DNA of 64,000 bases from Shumkonia mesophila (GCF_026163695.1 NZ_JAOTID010000009.1:62001-126000); one strand, 5' to 3'. Shown: positions 30,092 to 39,230, numbered from the stretch's first letter. Numbers and translations: made by a program. The notes: generated by a model from the letters alone, not told the origin.

Positions 30092-30735
30092 ACCCGTACG
30101 GCCAGACCGGCCGCCTTAATGGCGGCGACCTGGTCTTTCGTCAGATGCCGGTGGCTGGTATGGATCGCCGCGCAGCGCAGTTCCTGCGCCCGCTCGCGCC
30201 AATCTGCGGGAATGCGGGAAACCAGGAAGGCGCGGGGCAGGCTTGGCGCCACCCGAAGGGCCGCCGCCAGCGACGCCGCGCTGAAGCTCGAAAGCAGCGG
30301 CGTCGGCAAGCTGTCCGGCCATTCCTCGAGCAGCAGGGCCGCCACCATGCGGCCGGTTTCCTCGTCGCGTCCCGGGCACGGCTTGATCTCGATGTTGGCC
30401 CCCAATCCCAGGCGGGCCAGTTCGACGACGGTTTCCGAGAGGGTCGGCACCGGCTCGCCGCGGAAGGCCTCGCCGAACCAGCTTCCGGCATCCAGCCGGC
30501 GGATCGCCTCCCAGTCGGCTTCCGCCACCTTGCCATGGCCGTTGGTGGTGCGCTCCAGGTTGTCGTCATGGCAAAGGATGAGGTGATTGTCCCGCGTCAG
30601 CTTGGCGTCGAATTCCACCCACCGGCCGCCCATTTCGGCGGCCCTGCGCATGGCGACGAGGGTGTTTTCCGGGGCATAGCCGCAGGCCCCCCGGTGACAA
30701 ATGATCCGGGGAACGCGATTGTCCTTGGGCGTCAT
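29995..30735 (-). CDS. ugpQ: Glycerophosphodiester phosphodiesterase (UgpQ-like)
   Basis: Cytoplasmic metal-dependent hydrolase of 246 residues that releases glycerol-3-phosphate from glycerophosphodiesters. The GDPD-family motifs are present: ICHRGACGYAPENTLVAM (catalytic His-Arg), VEFDAKLTRDNHLILCHDD (metal-ligand Glu/Asp and second His), and the Glu of NIEIKPCPG. The C-terminus has AVRVYTVND and GVDGVFTDFADRL. No signal peptide is seen, which suits UgpQ working on substrates imported by UgpBAEC rather than periplasmic GlpQ. It converges on glpD and overlaps its 3' end by 97 bases. The 229-base gap to the next gene (30736-30964) shows nothing specific. Confidence 0.92.
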   Translation of the reverse strand: MTPKDNRVPRIICHRGACGYAPENTLVAMRRAAEMGGRWVEFDAKLTRDNHLILCHDDNLERTTNGHGKVAEADWEAIRRLDAGSWFGEAFRGEPVPTLSETVVELARLGLGANIEIKPCPGRDEETGRMVAALLLEEWPDSLPTPLLSSFSAASLAAALRVAPSLPRAFLVSRIPADWRERAQELRCAAIHTSHRHLTKDQVAAIKAAGLAVRVYTVNDRALGESLFAWGVDGVFTDFADRLLAI

Positions 30736-30964
30736 TTCGTCTCATCCCTTCAAGGCCGGCCGGCCGATCAGAGCGCCATCATCCACCGTCCCGACGGGTG
30801 GCGCAAGCCGGGCCGAATCGACGTCTTTCAATCGTCATAATTGCATATTGGGCCCAAACCCTTCATCATTCGGCTTTCCACCACTGACTTTGGAAATGGT
30901 TGGTTGCTTCAATTCGGGGAACGACGGTGCGCCCGACCGACCGCCGACCCGCGGCTGAGTTGAG

Positions 30965-33550
30965 ATGACCCCGGGGGCGGATATGCTTAAGACCGGCACC
31001 ATCGGGCGAGTCATCGCGACGGTCGGCCAGCGATTCCGGGACCGGCCCGACAGCGAACACGAGCAGGCGATCGTGCGCGTCGTCATCGTGACGGCGCTGC
31101 TGGCCTATTTTTATGGGCTGGTCGCCTGGGAGACGCCGCTGCCCGCCCCGGCCGGCGCCCTTCTGGTGTGGACGGCACTCATCTATCTGGCGCTTTCGTG
31201 CATCCATGTCGTCCTGATTTTGGTCCAGCCGGGAAAATCGGCGGCCCGCCGTGTGATCTTCATGATCACCGATGTGGCGGCGCTGCTGGCCGTCCTTCGG
31301 CTGGGCGGCGAATACACGGCGCCGTTTTATCCCATTTACCTGTGGGTGACGCTGGGCTTCGGGTTCCGCTACGGCTTGCTCTACCTGGTCGCCGCCACCG
31401 TCGCCGCCACCGCCAGCTTCACCGCCGTGCTGGCGACCACCGACTGGTGGCAGGACAAGCTGCCGTTGGGAATCGGCCTGCTGGCCGCCCTGGTGGCGAT
31501 TCCGGCCTATTCGGCCACGCTGATCAAGAAGCTGACCGAAGCCAAGGCCCAGGCCGAGGAAGCCAACCAGGCCAAGAACCGCTTCCTGGCCCGGATGAGC
31601 CACGAGCTGCGCACGCCCCTGAACGCCGTCATCGGCATGAGCGACCTGCTTTCCGGCACCGCCATGGACCGAGACCAGCGCGAGATGGTGCGCACCGTCA
31701 AGTCGTCGGGCCGGGCCCTGCTGTCATTGATCGAGGGCATCCTCGACTTCTCGCGGATCGAGGCCAACAAGGTCTCGGTCATCGCCGACGACTTCGACCT
31801 GCACGCCGCCATCGTCGATCTGATCGCCATCCTGCGCGTCCAGGCCGACCGCCGGAGGCTGGCGCTCGGCGTCGACATCTCGCCCCGCGTGCCCTATGCC
31901 CTCACCGGCGACTGGCCGCATCTCCAGCAGATCCTGACCAACCTGATCGGCAACGCCATCAAGTTCACCGAGCACGGCCACGTCCTTCTGCGGGTCGGGC
32001 TGGCCGGTCCGGAAACGCCCGAGACCGTGCGCCTGCGCTTCGAGGTGATCGACAGCGGCATCGGCATCGCGCCCGAACAGATCGACATCATCTTCGACAG
32101 CTTCACCCAGGCCGATGAGGGGGTGAACCGCCGCAACGAGGGGGTCGGGCTGGGGCTGGCCATTTCCAAGCACCTGACCGAACTGCTGGGCGGCCGCATC
32201 GGGGTCCAGACCGCGCTCGGCAAGGGCAGCACCTTCTGGGTGGAGGTTCCGCTGGCCCGCCAAGCCGCGACGGTCTCGACCCAGACGGCGCCCGACTTGG
32301 CGGTGCTGGTGGTGTCGCGCGACACCTCGATGGTCGATTCCATCCGCCATGGCCTCGCCGCCCTGCACATGGACGTGATCGGCGTCTCCAGCCCCTTCGA
32401 GGCCCAGAACGCCGCCGCCGGCGCCATGCGGGGCAGCGCCAGCCCCATCGTCCTCATCGACGCCCGCGACGCCGGATGGCGGGCCGCCGACGTCGCCCAC
32501 AGCCTGGAAACCTTCCGGCCGGCCTGCACTTTTGCCTTCGTGCAGATCAAGAACCCCTTGCAGGGCCCGTCGGCCGACAGCGTCTTCCTGTGTTCGCTGG
32601 ACGTCCCGTTCGACGCCCAGGCGCTGGTCAACGCGACGCACCTGGCGGGCGTCTTCATCGCCATCCGCTCGGGAACCGAGGCGGCCGAGCGGGATTTCGG
32701 CATCGCCCGCGCGGCCGGCCGCTCGCTGTCCATCCTGGTCGCCGAGGACAATCAGGTGAACCGCATGGTCACCGAGAAGATCCTGGCCCGCGCCGGCCAT
32801 CGGCCGACGCTGGTGGTCGACGGCGACGAGGCCCTCGACGCGCTGGAAGAAGCCTCCTTCGACCTGGCCATCGTCGACGTCAACATGCCGGGCACCAGCG
32901 GGCTCGACGTCGTCAAACTCTACCGGCTGACCCATCTCGGCGATACCTACATGCCAATCATCGGGCTCAGCGCCGACGCCACCGTCGAAACCCGCCGAGC
33001 CTGCGAAGAGGCGGGGATGGACCGCTACCTGACCAAGCCGGTCGCCGCCAAGAAGCTACTGGCGGAGATCGAGGCGGTGGTCGCGGCCCACGGCCGGCCG
33101 GACAAGGAAGCCGATCCGGCACCGGCGCAGACCGCCGCCGTCACCGAAATCTTCACCCATCCGCGCTTCAAGGGCGAGGCAGCGCCGGCCATCGATCGCA
33201 TGGTCATCGACGACCTGGAAAGCCTGGGGCCGGGCGGGGAATTTCTGCCGTCCCTGGTCCGCGAGTTCCTGGCCGACGCCGAACGGCTGGCCACCACCAT
33301 GCGGATGGCCGCCATCCGAGGAGACGCCCGAGCCTTCCGCGAGAATGGCCACGCGCTGCGCAGCAGCTCGGCCAACGTCGGCGCGCGGATGATCCACCAG
33401 TACTGCCAGCAACTCAGCGGCATCACCCCCGACGACCTTCGGCGGTCCGGCGCTGCCCACGTCGCCAGGATCGACGACGAGATCGAGCGCTACCGCCGGG
33501 CAATCGCCGCCTATCTCGCCGAGCGGGCCGAGAATTCCGGGCAGCTTTGA
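30965..33550 (+). CDS. rpfC: RpfC-like hybrid sensor histidine kinase (predicted DSF receptor)
   Basis: Membrane hybrid kinase of 861 residues. Five membrane segments (about 36-190) include YLWVTLGFGFRYG, characteristic of the RpfC input domain. They are followed by HisKA with MSHELRTPLNAVIGMSDLL (phospho-His213), HATPase_c (about 310-425), a degenerate receiver-like segment (about 445-560), a true receiver with AIVDVNMPGTSG and LTKPV (about 590-705), and a C-terminal Hpt domain with NGHALRSSSANVGA (about 760-850). In Xanthomonas RpfC senses the diffusible signal factor, represses RpfF by binding it, and phosphorylates RpfG. Here it converges on an rpfF homologue with a 50-base gap. ATG 30983 is an alternative start. 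Confidence 0.88.
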   Translation: MTPGADMLKTGTIGRVIATVGQRFRDRPDSEHEQAIVRVVIVTALLAYFYGLVAWETPLPAPAGALLVWTALIYLALSCIHVVLILVQPGKSAARRVIFMITDVAALLAVLRLGGEYTAPFYPIYLWVTLGFGFRYGLLYLVAATVAATASFTAVLATTDWWQDKLPLGIGLLAALVAIPAYSATLIKKLTEAKAQAEEANQAKNRFLARMSHELRTPLNAVIGMSDLLSGTAMDRDQREMVRTVKSSGRALLSLIEGILDFSRIEANKVSVIADDFDLHAAIVDLIAILRVQADRRRLALGVDISPRVPYALTGDWPHLQQILTNLIGNAIKFTEHGHVLLRVGLAGPETPETVRLRFEVIDSGIGIAPEQIDIIFDSFTQADEGVNRRNEGVGLGLAISKHLTELLGGRIGVQTALGKGSTFWVEVPLARQAATVSTQTAPDLAVLVVSRDTSMVDSIRHGLAALHMDVIGVSSPFEAQNAAAGAMRGSASPIVLIDARDAGWRAADVAHSLETFRPACTFAFVQIKNPLQGPSADSVFLCSLDVPFDAQALVNATHLAGVFIAIRSGTEAAERDFGIARAAGRSLSILVAEDNQVNRMVTEKILARAGHRPTLVVDGDEALDALEEASFDLAIVDVNMPGTSGLDVVKLYRLTHLGDTYMPIIGLSADATVETRRACEEAGMDRYLTKPVAAKKLLAEIEAVVAAHGRPDKEADPAPAQTAAVTEIFTHPRFKGEAAPAIDRMVIDDLESLGPGGEFLPSLVREFLADAERLATTMRMAAIRGDARAFRENGHALRSSSANVGARMIHQYCQQLSGITPDDLRRSGAAHVARIDDEIERYRRAIAAYLAERAENSGQL

Positions 33551-33600
33551 GACGGGAACGCGGCAAGATCGCCGCCTCCCGCCCCAGCCGGTCACCCCCA

Positions 33601-34620
33601 TTACGCCGCGACGCGGGCCCGGATCCGGCGCCGGTCCTGGGCGGCGGCCAGCCGTTCCATCTTGCGCAGGTCGGCCGGAGCCAGCGTCAGGGCCGCCTCC
33701 ACCCACAGGTCGGTGATCTCGACCAGTTCCTCGCGGGTAATCGGATTGATCACCTCGCGCGAACGGAAGACGGCGCGCCGCGTGGCGTAGGAGCGAGCCC
33801 GCTCGTCGATCAGCCGGTAAACCGCCTCGATGCCCTTTCCGTCGCCGGCCAGTTCGTCGACGACGCCCAGCTCATACAGTTCCCCGGCCGAGTAGATCTT
33901 GCCGCTCAGCATCAGACGCTCGGCCTCCACCGCGTTGAGGCGGCGTTGCAGGAAGCTGTAGGCGCCCATTCCCGGAAACAGATTGAAGAGAATCTCCGGC
34001 AGGGCGAACTTGGCGCTTTCCTCGGCGACGATCAGGTCGTCGGCCAGCGCCGCCTCGAAGCCGCCGCCCAGGGCGTCGCCCTGGACCAGCGAGATGGTCT
34101 GGATGGGAAGTCCCAGCTTGGTCTTGCGCCGGTACTGAACGTCGACGCAGGCGTGGGCATAGTGACGCAGGCCTTCGCTGTCACGATTGCGGATCAGATC
34201 GACGAACAGCGGCAGGTCGCCCCCCATGTTGAAGACGCCGGGCAGCTTCGAGGCCAGGATGACATAGCGGACCGGCGGATCGGCCTCGGCCTGCGGCTCG
34301 CCGAAGGCCCGTTCGATCATCGCCAGGATCTTCTTGATCTCGCTCAGCAGCTCCAGGGTGACGCTGGGCCGCCGACGAAATTTCATGAATTGCCAGACGA
34401 TTTTTTCCTTCATGTCATAGGCCACCTCGACCTCCTTGAACGGCGTCGTGCGCAACCACCATTCAAGGTCAAGGGGCGCTGGACCGGCGGCCATCGGTTC
34501 ATCGTCCGGCGGATTTTGAAAGCGAGGCTGTCCGCTTTCGGTGGCCTGCCTCTCCGGTTCACCAAACCTACCGCCATGGTTGTCGTCGTGAAGGAGCTGG
34601 GATAGCAAGGAATTCGACAT
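33601..34620 (-). CDS. rpfF: RpfF-like DSF synthase (crotonase superfamily)
   Basis: Crotonase-fold enzyme of 339 residues, predicted to make cis-2-unsaturated fatty acid signals from acyl-ACP by combined thioesterase and dehydratase activity. The RpfF hallmarks are clear: GVFNMGGDLPLFVDLIR, QGDALGGGFEAALADD with Glu189, and LPEILFNLFPGMGAYSF with Glu209. These two glutamates have the same 20-residue spacing as the catalytic Glu141/Glu161 of Xanthomonas RpfF. ITDLWVEAAL and the late RLAAAQDRRR match the RpfF C-terminus. An N-terminal tail of about 50 residues is unusual. The ATG at 34620 has GGAGGAAG upstream; the longer frame to 34854 has no such site. Confidence 0.9.
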   Translation of the reverse strand: MSNSLLSQLLHDDNHGGRFGEPERQATESGQPRFQNPPDDEPMAAGPAPLDLEWWLRTTPFKEVEVAYDMKEKIVWQFMKFRRRPSVTLELLSEIKKILAMIERAFGEPQAEADPPVRYVILASKLPGVFNMGGDLPLFVDLIRNRDSEGLRHYAHACVDVQYRRKTKLGLPIQTISLVQGDALGGGFEAALADDLIVAEESAKFALPEILFNLFPGMGAYSFLQRRLNAVEAERLMLSGKIYSAGELYELGVVDELAGDGKGIEAVYRLIDERARSYATRRAVFRSREVINPITREELVEITDLWVEAALTLAPADLRKMERLAAAQDRRRIRARVAA

Positions 34621-35071
34621 CTCTTCCTCCAGAGCCGTTGCATGACCCCGCCCCGCGGATTCGGTGTTATTTTTCACCGCATCCACGCGCGGGGAGTAAG
34701 GTATCCCCCGTTTTGGTCGCCTCGATTGTCCCTCCCCAATCGTGCTCCACAACCGTGAAAAGAGTAACTTTTTCGGAGGAGACTGGCGAGAGCGTTTAAA
34801 GTGTGGGTTGAGGAGAAGACGGAGCCGTCGCCTCTGCGCCCCGTCGGCCGCCATCGATTGGACGGCCCCCCGGGCCGAGAAATGCCGCCGGTGCCATGAA
34901 AAAGCATTAGGCGAAAGGACAGCCGGCGGATTATAGACGCCAAAGAGGCAACACGCGGACCGCGAGGTCCCGAAGGCGGCGGCGCGGGAGTCGCGTACGC
35001 CTCCCCATCAGAAAAGAAATCCATCGGGAAGGAAACCTGTCAGACACCTGGGGAAGGAACGGCACAATCGG
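34621..35071. other. Divergent intergenic region between rpfF and the REC-GGDEF-EAL gene
   Basis: 451 bases with no supported gene, RNA or clear inverted repeat. It must carry the promoters of both genes; I could not assign convincing boxes. Short ORFs here lack family character and ribosome-binding sites. Confidence 0.6.
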
Positions 35072-37585
35072 ATGTCTGTAATCGTCGTCGTCGATGATCG
35101 GGTGACCAACAGAAATATCCTGGCCCAGCTTGCGCGGGCCGTGGAGCCCCAGGCGGACGTTCACGCCTTCGACAGCGCCAGGATCGCCTACGAATGGATG
35201 ATCGACAAGGACGTCGACCTCATCATCACGGATTTCCAGATGCCGGAGATGAACGGGGCCGAGTTCGTCCGCGAGTGCCGGCGCAAGCTCAAGTGCTTCG
35301 ACGTCCCGATCATCGTGATCACCGCCTACGAGGACCGCGACTATCGCTATAGCGCGCTCGAAGCCGGCGCCACCGACTTCCTGCGCAGCCCCATCGACCA
35401 TCACGAGTTCCGCACCCGCGCCATCAATCTGCTGACGATGTGGCGCCAGAAGCAGATCATCCGGCAGCGCGCACTGTCGCTGGAAAACGAGCTCAGGGCG
35501 GCGACCGACCAGCACGCCCGCGATCTCCGCCAAAGCGAGGAAAAGCTGCGCAACGTCATCGACACGGTGCCGGCCCTGGTCCGGGCCAGCGACGCCGACG
35601 GCCATTGCGTCTACCTCAACAGCTACCACAAGACCGTGCTCGCCTTCGACGCGACGCGGGCCATCGGCCAGCCCCTCGGCATTCTCTTCGACGAGGCGTA
35701 TGGCCGGCGCCACCGCGACCTCGAAATCCAGATCTTCGAGACCGGCCGCACGCCACCCGGTTTCGAGGAGCGGCTGGTCGACCGCCACGGCATCTCCCGC
35801 CAGTTCCTGACCACCAAGGCGCCGCTGTGCGACGAGACCGGGGCGACCACCCTGGTGGTCACCGTGTCGCTCGACATCACCGAGCGGGCGCGGGCCGAGG
35901 AAAACGTCCGCAAGCTGTCGATGGCGGTGGAGCAGAGCCCGGCCTCCGTGCTGATCACCAACACCGCCGGCGAGATCGAATACGTCAACGCCAAGTTCAC
36001 CGAGGTGACAGGCTATCGGCCGGAAGAGGTGATCGGGCGCAATCCGCGGATGCTGAGATCGAGCTATACGCCCGCCGAAACCCATCGCGCCATGTGGGAA
36101 ACCATCAAGGCAGGCGGCGAATGGCGGGGCGAATTCTACAACAAGAAGAAGAACGGCGAGCTGTACTGGGAGTTCGCCTCGGTCTCGCCCATCAAGGACG
36201 CCGGCGGCGAGGTGACGCATTATCTTGCCGTCAAGGAAGATATCACCGTTCGCAAGAAGTACGAAGAACAGGTCCTGCGCCAGGCCAACTACGACGACGT
36301 TACCCGCCTGCCCAACCGGGTGCTGGCGCTTGACCGCCTGTCCCAGGCGCTGGCCCGGGCGCACCGCCAGAAATCGATGGTCGGGCTGCTGTTCATCGAT
36401 CTCGACCGTTTCAAGGTCGTCAATGATACCTTGGGCCATTCGGTCGGCGACCGTCTTCTCAAGGAGGTCGGCCAACGCCTGTCGCAGTGTACCCGCGAAG
36501 GCGACACGGTCGCCCGTCTGGGAGGCGACGAGTTCACGGTGGTGCTGCCCGATATCAGCGCGCCGAAGCATGCCGAGGTGGTGGCCGAGAAGATCCTCGA
36601 GGTGTTCGCCCAGCCTATCGTCATCGACGGCCAGGAACTGTTCACAACGGCCAGTATCGGCATCACGCTTTACCCGCTCGACGCCCACGATCCGCATGCC
36701 CTGATGCGCAATGCCGATGCCGCCATGTACCAGGCCAAGGAATTGGGCCGCAACCGCGCCCAGTTCTTCACCCGCGAACTCAACGAGCAGGCCATGGAGC
36801 GGGTTCGCATCGAAACCCATCTGCGGCACGCCCTGGAACGCGACGAGATGACGCTGCACTACCAGCCGATCGTCGACCTCAAGTCCGGCCGGCTGGTCGG
36901 TGCCGAGGCCCTGCTGCGCTGGCACAACGAGGAACTCGGCAACGTGCCGCCCGGCCAGTTCATTCCGATGGCCGAGGATACCGGGCAGATCAACATCATC
37001 GGCGCCTGGGTGATCAAGGCGGCCTGCCGGCAGGCCGCCGAGTGGCGCCGCGCCGGGGCACCGCCGATCCGCATTTCGGCGAATGTCTCCAGCCGCCAGT
37101 TCCGCGGGCCGACCCTGATCGACGCCGTCACCCGGGCGCTCAGCGACACCGGCCTCCCGGCCGACGATCTGGACCTCGAGATCACCGAAGGCCTGCTGAT
37201 GGAGGATCTGCCCGAAACCACGGCCGCCTTCGAGCGCCTGACGGCGATGGGGGTGCGCTTTTCGGTCGACGATTTCGGGACCGGGTTCTCGTCGCTCAGC
37301 TACCTCAAGCGCTTCCCCGTCACCTCGTTGAAGATCGACCGTTCCTTCATCGAGGACGTCACCGACGACGCCGACCATGCGGCGCTTGTGGGAGCCATCA
37401 TCACCATGGCCCACAGCCTGAAGCTGCTGGTGGTCGCCGAGGGGGTGGAAACGCCCGAACAGATGGCCTTCGTCAAGGAAAACGGCTGCGATTTCGTGCA
37501 GGGCTACTTCGTCGGCAAGCCCATGCCCGCCGATGTCTTCTGGCAGCTTCTCAAGGAACAGACCCGCCTCGGTGCCGCGATCTGA
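35072..37585 (+). CDS. Response regulator with REC-PAS-PAS-GGDEF-EAL architecture (c-di-GMP turnover)
   Basis: Cytoplasmic regulator of 837 residues. The receiver (1-125) has Asp54 in LIITDFQMPEMNG but Ser106 (LRSPID) where the conserved lysine usually sits. Two PAS domains follow (about 160-275 and 285-405), the second with VTGYRPEEVIGRNPRML. The GGDEF domain has an intact RLGGDEF and an upstream RxxD inhibitory site (REGD). The EAL domain has EALLRW, ITEGLLME and DDFGTGFSSL, so both synthesis and hydrolysis of c-di-GMP look possible. Adjacent to rpfF/rpfC it occupies the position expected of RpfG, yet no HD-GYP domain exists. Phosphorylation by the RpfC-like kinase is inference. Confidence 0.88.
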   Translation: MSVIVVVDDRVTNRNILAQLARAVEPQADVHAFDSARIAYEWMIDKDVDLIITDFQMPEMNGAEFVRECRRKLKCFDVPIIVITAYEDRDYRYSALEAGATDFLRSPIDHHEFRTRAINLLTMWRQKQIIRQRALSLENELRAATDQHARDLRQSEEKLRNVIDTVPALVRASDADGHCVYLNSYHKTVLAFDATRAIGQPLGILFDEAYGRRHRDLEIQIFETGRTPPGFEERLVDRHGISRQFLTTKAPLCDETGATTLVVTVSLDITERARAEENVRKLSMAVEQSPASVLITNTAGEIEYVNAKFTEVTGYRPEEVIGRNPRMLRSSYTPAETHRAMWETIKAGGEWRGEFYNKKKNGELYWEFASVSPIKDAGGEVTHYLAVKEDITVRKKYEEQVLRQANYDDVTRLPNRVLALDRLSQALARAHRQKSMVGLLFIDLDRFKVVNDTLGHSVGDRLLKEVGQRLSQCTREGDTVARLGGDEFTVVLPDISAPKHAEVVAEKILEVFAQPIVIDGQELFTTASIGITLYPLDAHDPHALMRNADAAMYQAKELGRNRAQFFTRELNEQAMERVRIETHLRHALERDEMTLHYQPIVDLKSGRLVGAEALLRWHNEELGNVPPGQFIPMAEDTGQINIIGAWVIKAACRQAAEWRRAGAPPIRISANVSSRQFRGPTLIDAVTRALSDTGLPADDLDLEITEGLLMEDLPETTAAFERLTAMGVRFSVDDFGTGFSSLSYLKRFPVTSLKIDRSFIEDVTDDADHAALVGAIITMAHSLKLLVVAEGVETPEQMAFVKENGCDFVQGYFVGKPMPADVFWQLLKEQTRLGAAI

Positions 37586-37597
37586 CGGCGCCCGCGG

Positions 37598-39109
37598 TCA
37601 TGGCCGCGGCGGCAAATGGAAGCGCGCGACCGTTCCGCCGCCGGCCGGAGCGTCGATCGACAGCCGCCCGCCATGATCCTCGACCACCTTCGAACAGATG
37701 GTCAGGCCAAGGCCGAAACCGTCGGGCTTGGTCGTGAAGAACGGGATGAACGCGCGGGCGATGACCGCTTGCGGAATGCCGGGACCGTTATCCGTGACGG
37801 CGACGTCGACGCCACCGTCCGCGGCTTTTGCCGTTTCCACCCGCAGTTCGCCGCGCGGCACCGCCGCCTCGATGACGGCGTCGAGCCCGTTGTGCAGCAG
37901 ATTGACGATCACCTGCTGGATCTGGACGGCATCGCCGACGACCGGCGGAACGTCCGGAGCCAAGCTGAGGTTGAGGTGGACATTGGCGTCGCCGGCCTCC
38001 ACCTCGAAAAACTTGACCGCGTCGCGAACCGTCTGATTGACGTCGAGATCGGACATCCGCGGGGCCGCCCGGCGGACGAAGGCAAGGATGCGGTCGATCA
38101 CCGCCTGCGCCTTGCGATTCTGATCGACGATGCGATCGAGGATCGGCGCCAGGTCGGGTCCGACGGCACCGCCGGCCCGGGTCTGCTCGGCCAACCCTTC
38201 GGCATAGATGCGGATCGCCGAAAGCGGTTGCTTGACCTCGTGGGCGATGCCGGTCGCCAGTTCGCCCATCAGCATGAGTCGGGAGGCGCCCATAAGCCGC
38301 GATTGCAGTTCCGTCACCCTTTCCTCGGCGGCCTTGCGCTCGGTGATGTCGGCGATGAAGCCCTCGACCGCCGTCGCCCCGCCGTGCGGCAACCACACCA
38401 GCCGTCCCTTTTCCCAAACCCAGCGGGTTTCGCCGCTGGGCCGGGTGATCCGGTAGGTCAGCTGATAGGGCTCGTTCCAGCGCACCGCCTGCTCGATCCC
38501 CCGCCGCACGAAGTCCCGATGGTCGGCGTGGACGACGGCCCCGCGATAGGAGGTGGCGCCGTCCCCGACCAGCCGTTGCGGGTCGTATCCGGTGATCTCG
38601 CGACACCCCTCGCTGACGAACTCCATCGGCAGATCGGGCCCGATACCGGCCCGGAAGACCATGCCCGGCAGGTTGTCCATCAGGGTCGACAGCCTGCGCT
38701 CCTTTTCAGCCAGCGCGGCCTCGGCCTCGCGGCGACGGCGACGGTTTCCGGCATCGGCCAGTTCGCGGCGCAGAACCGGACCCAGGCGCCCGAGGTTGTC
38801 CTTGCGCACGAAGTCGTGGGCGCCAGTCTTCAGCAGATCGACGGCTTCCTCCTCGCCGATCGCCCCGGAAACGACGATCAGCGGGATGTCGCGGCCGCTC
38901 CGGGCCAGTTGTTCGATGGCCGCGCATGAAGAAAATGTCGGCGGCTTGTGATCGGCCAGCACGATGTCCCATCGCCGCAAGCCGAGCGCCGCCGCGAAGT
39001 CCTCGGCGTTCATCGCCCGCCGGACGTGGACGCCGGGAAACTCGCGGCTGACCGCCCGTTCGATCAGCAGGGCGTCGGCGGGCGAATCCTCGGCCAGCAG
39101 GATGTGCAT
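37598..39109 (-). CDS. REC-PAS sensor histidine kinase
   Basis: Cytoplasmic kinase of 503 residues without membrane segments. An N-terminal receiver (1-120; acidic pocket LLAEDSPAD, acceptor in IVLADHKPP, lysine in FVRKD) precedes a PAS domain (about 140-265) and a HisKA/HATPase module with the phospho-acceptor in GIAHEVKQPLSAIRIYAEGL. The N, G1 and G2 boxes are present (VNLLHNGLDAV, VTDNGPGIP, GFGLGLTICSKVV). The class resembles FixL/DctB-type kinases. It ends 12 bases from the converging REC-GGDEF-EAL gene. Its receiver could accept phosphate from another kinase such as the RpfC-like protein, but no target regulator is identifiable. The ATG at 39109 has GGAAG upstream. Confidence 0.85.
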   Translation of the reverse strand: MHILLAEDSPADALLIERAVSREFPGVHVRRAMNAEDFAAALGLRRWDIVLADHKPPTFSSCAAIEQLARSGRDIPLIVVSGAIGEEEAVDLLKTGAHDFVRKDNLGRLGPVLRRELADAGNRRRRREAEAALAEKERRLSTLMDNLPGMVFRAGIGPDLPMEFVSEGCREITGYDPQRLVGDGATSYRGAVVHADHRDFVRRGIEQAVRWNEPYQLTYRITRPSGETRWVWEKGRLVWLPHGGATAVEGFIADITERKAAEERVTELQSRLMGASRLMLMGELATGIAHEVKQPLSAIRIYAEGLAEQTRAGGAVGPDLAPILDRIVDQNRKAQAVIDRILAFVRRAAPRMSDLDVNQTVRDAVKFFEVEAGDANVHLNLSLAPDVPPVVGDAVQIQQVIVNLLHNGLDAVIEAAVPRGELRVETAKAADGGVDVAVTDNGPGIPQAVIARAFIPFFTTKPDGFGLGLTICSKVVEDHGGRLSIDAPAGGGTVARFHLPPRP

Positions 39110-39230
39110 TTCTTGCTTCCCGCCCCGGGTCCGCTCCGCTTTCCCGACCATGTCAGCCCTTTCGGCGCCGCTCGCGCCACCCATAGCCGCCGTGCCGCAC
39201 GACTGCCGGCTCGGCTCCTGGCTTCAAAGG

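Noticed and set aside
34931-37414. Minus-strand open frame of 827 codons
   Set aside because: Antisense to the REC-PAS-PAS-GGDEF-EAL gene; no ribosome-binding site and no recognisable domain.
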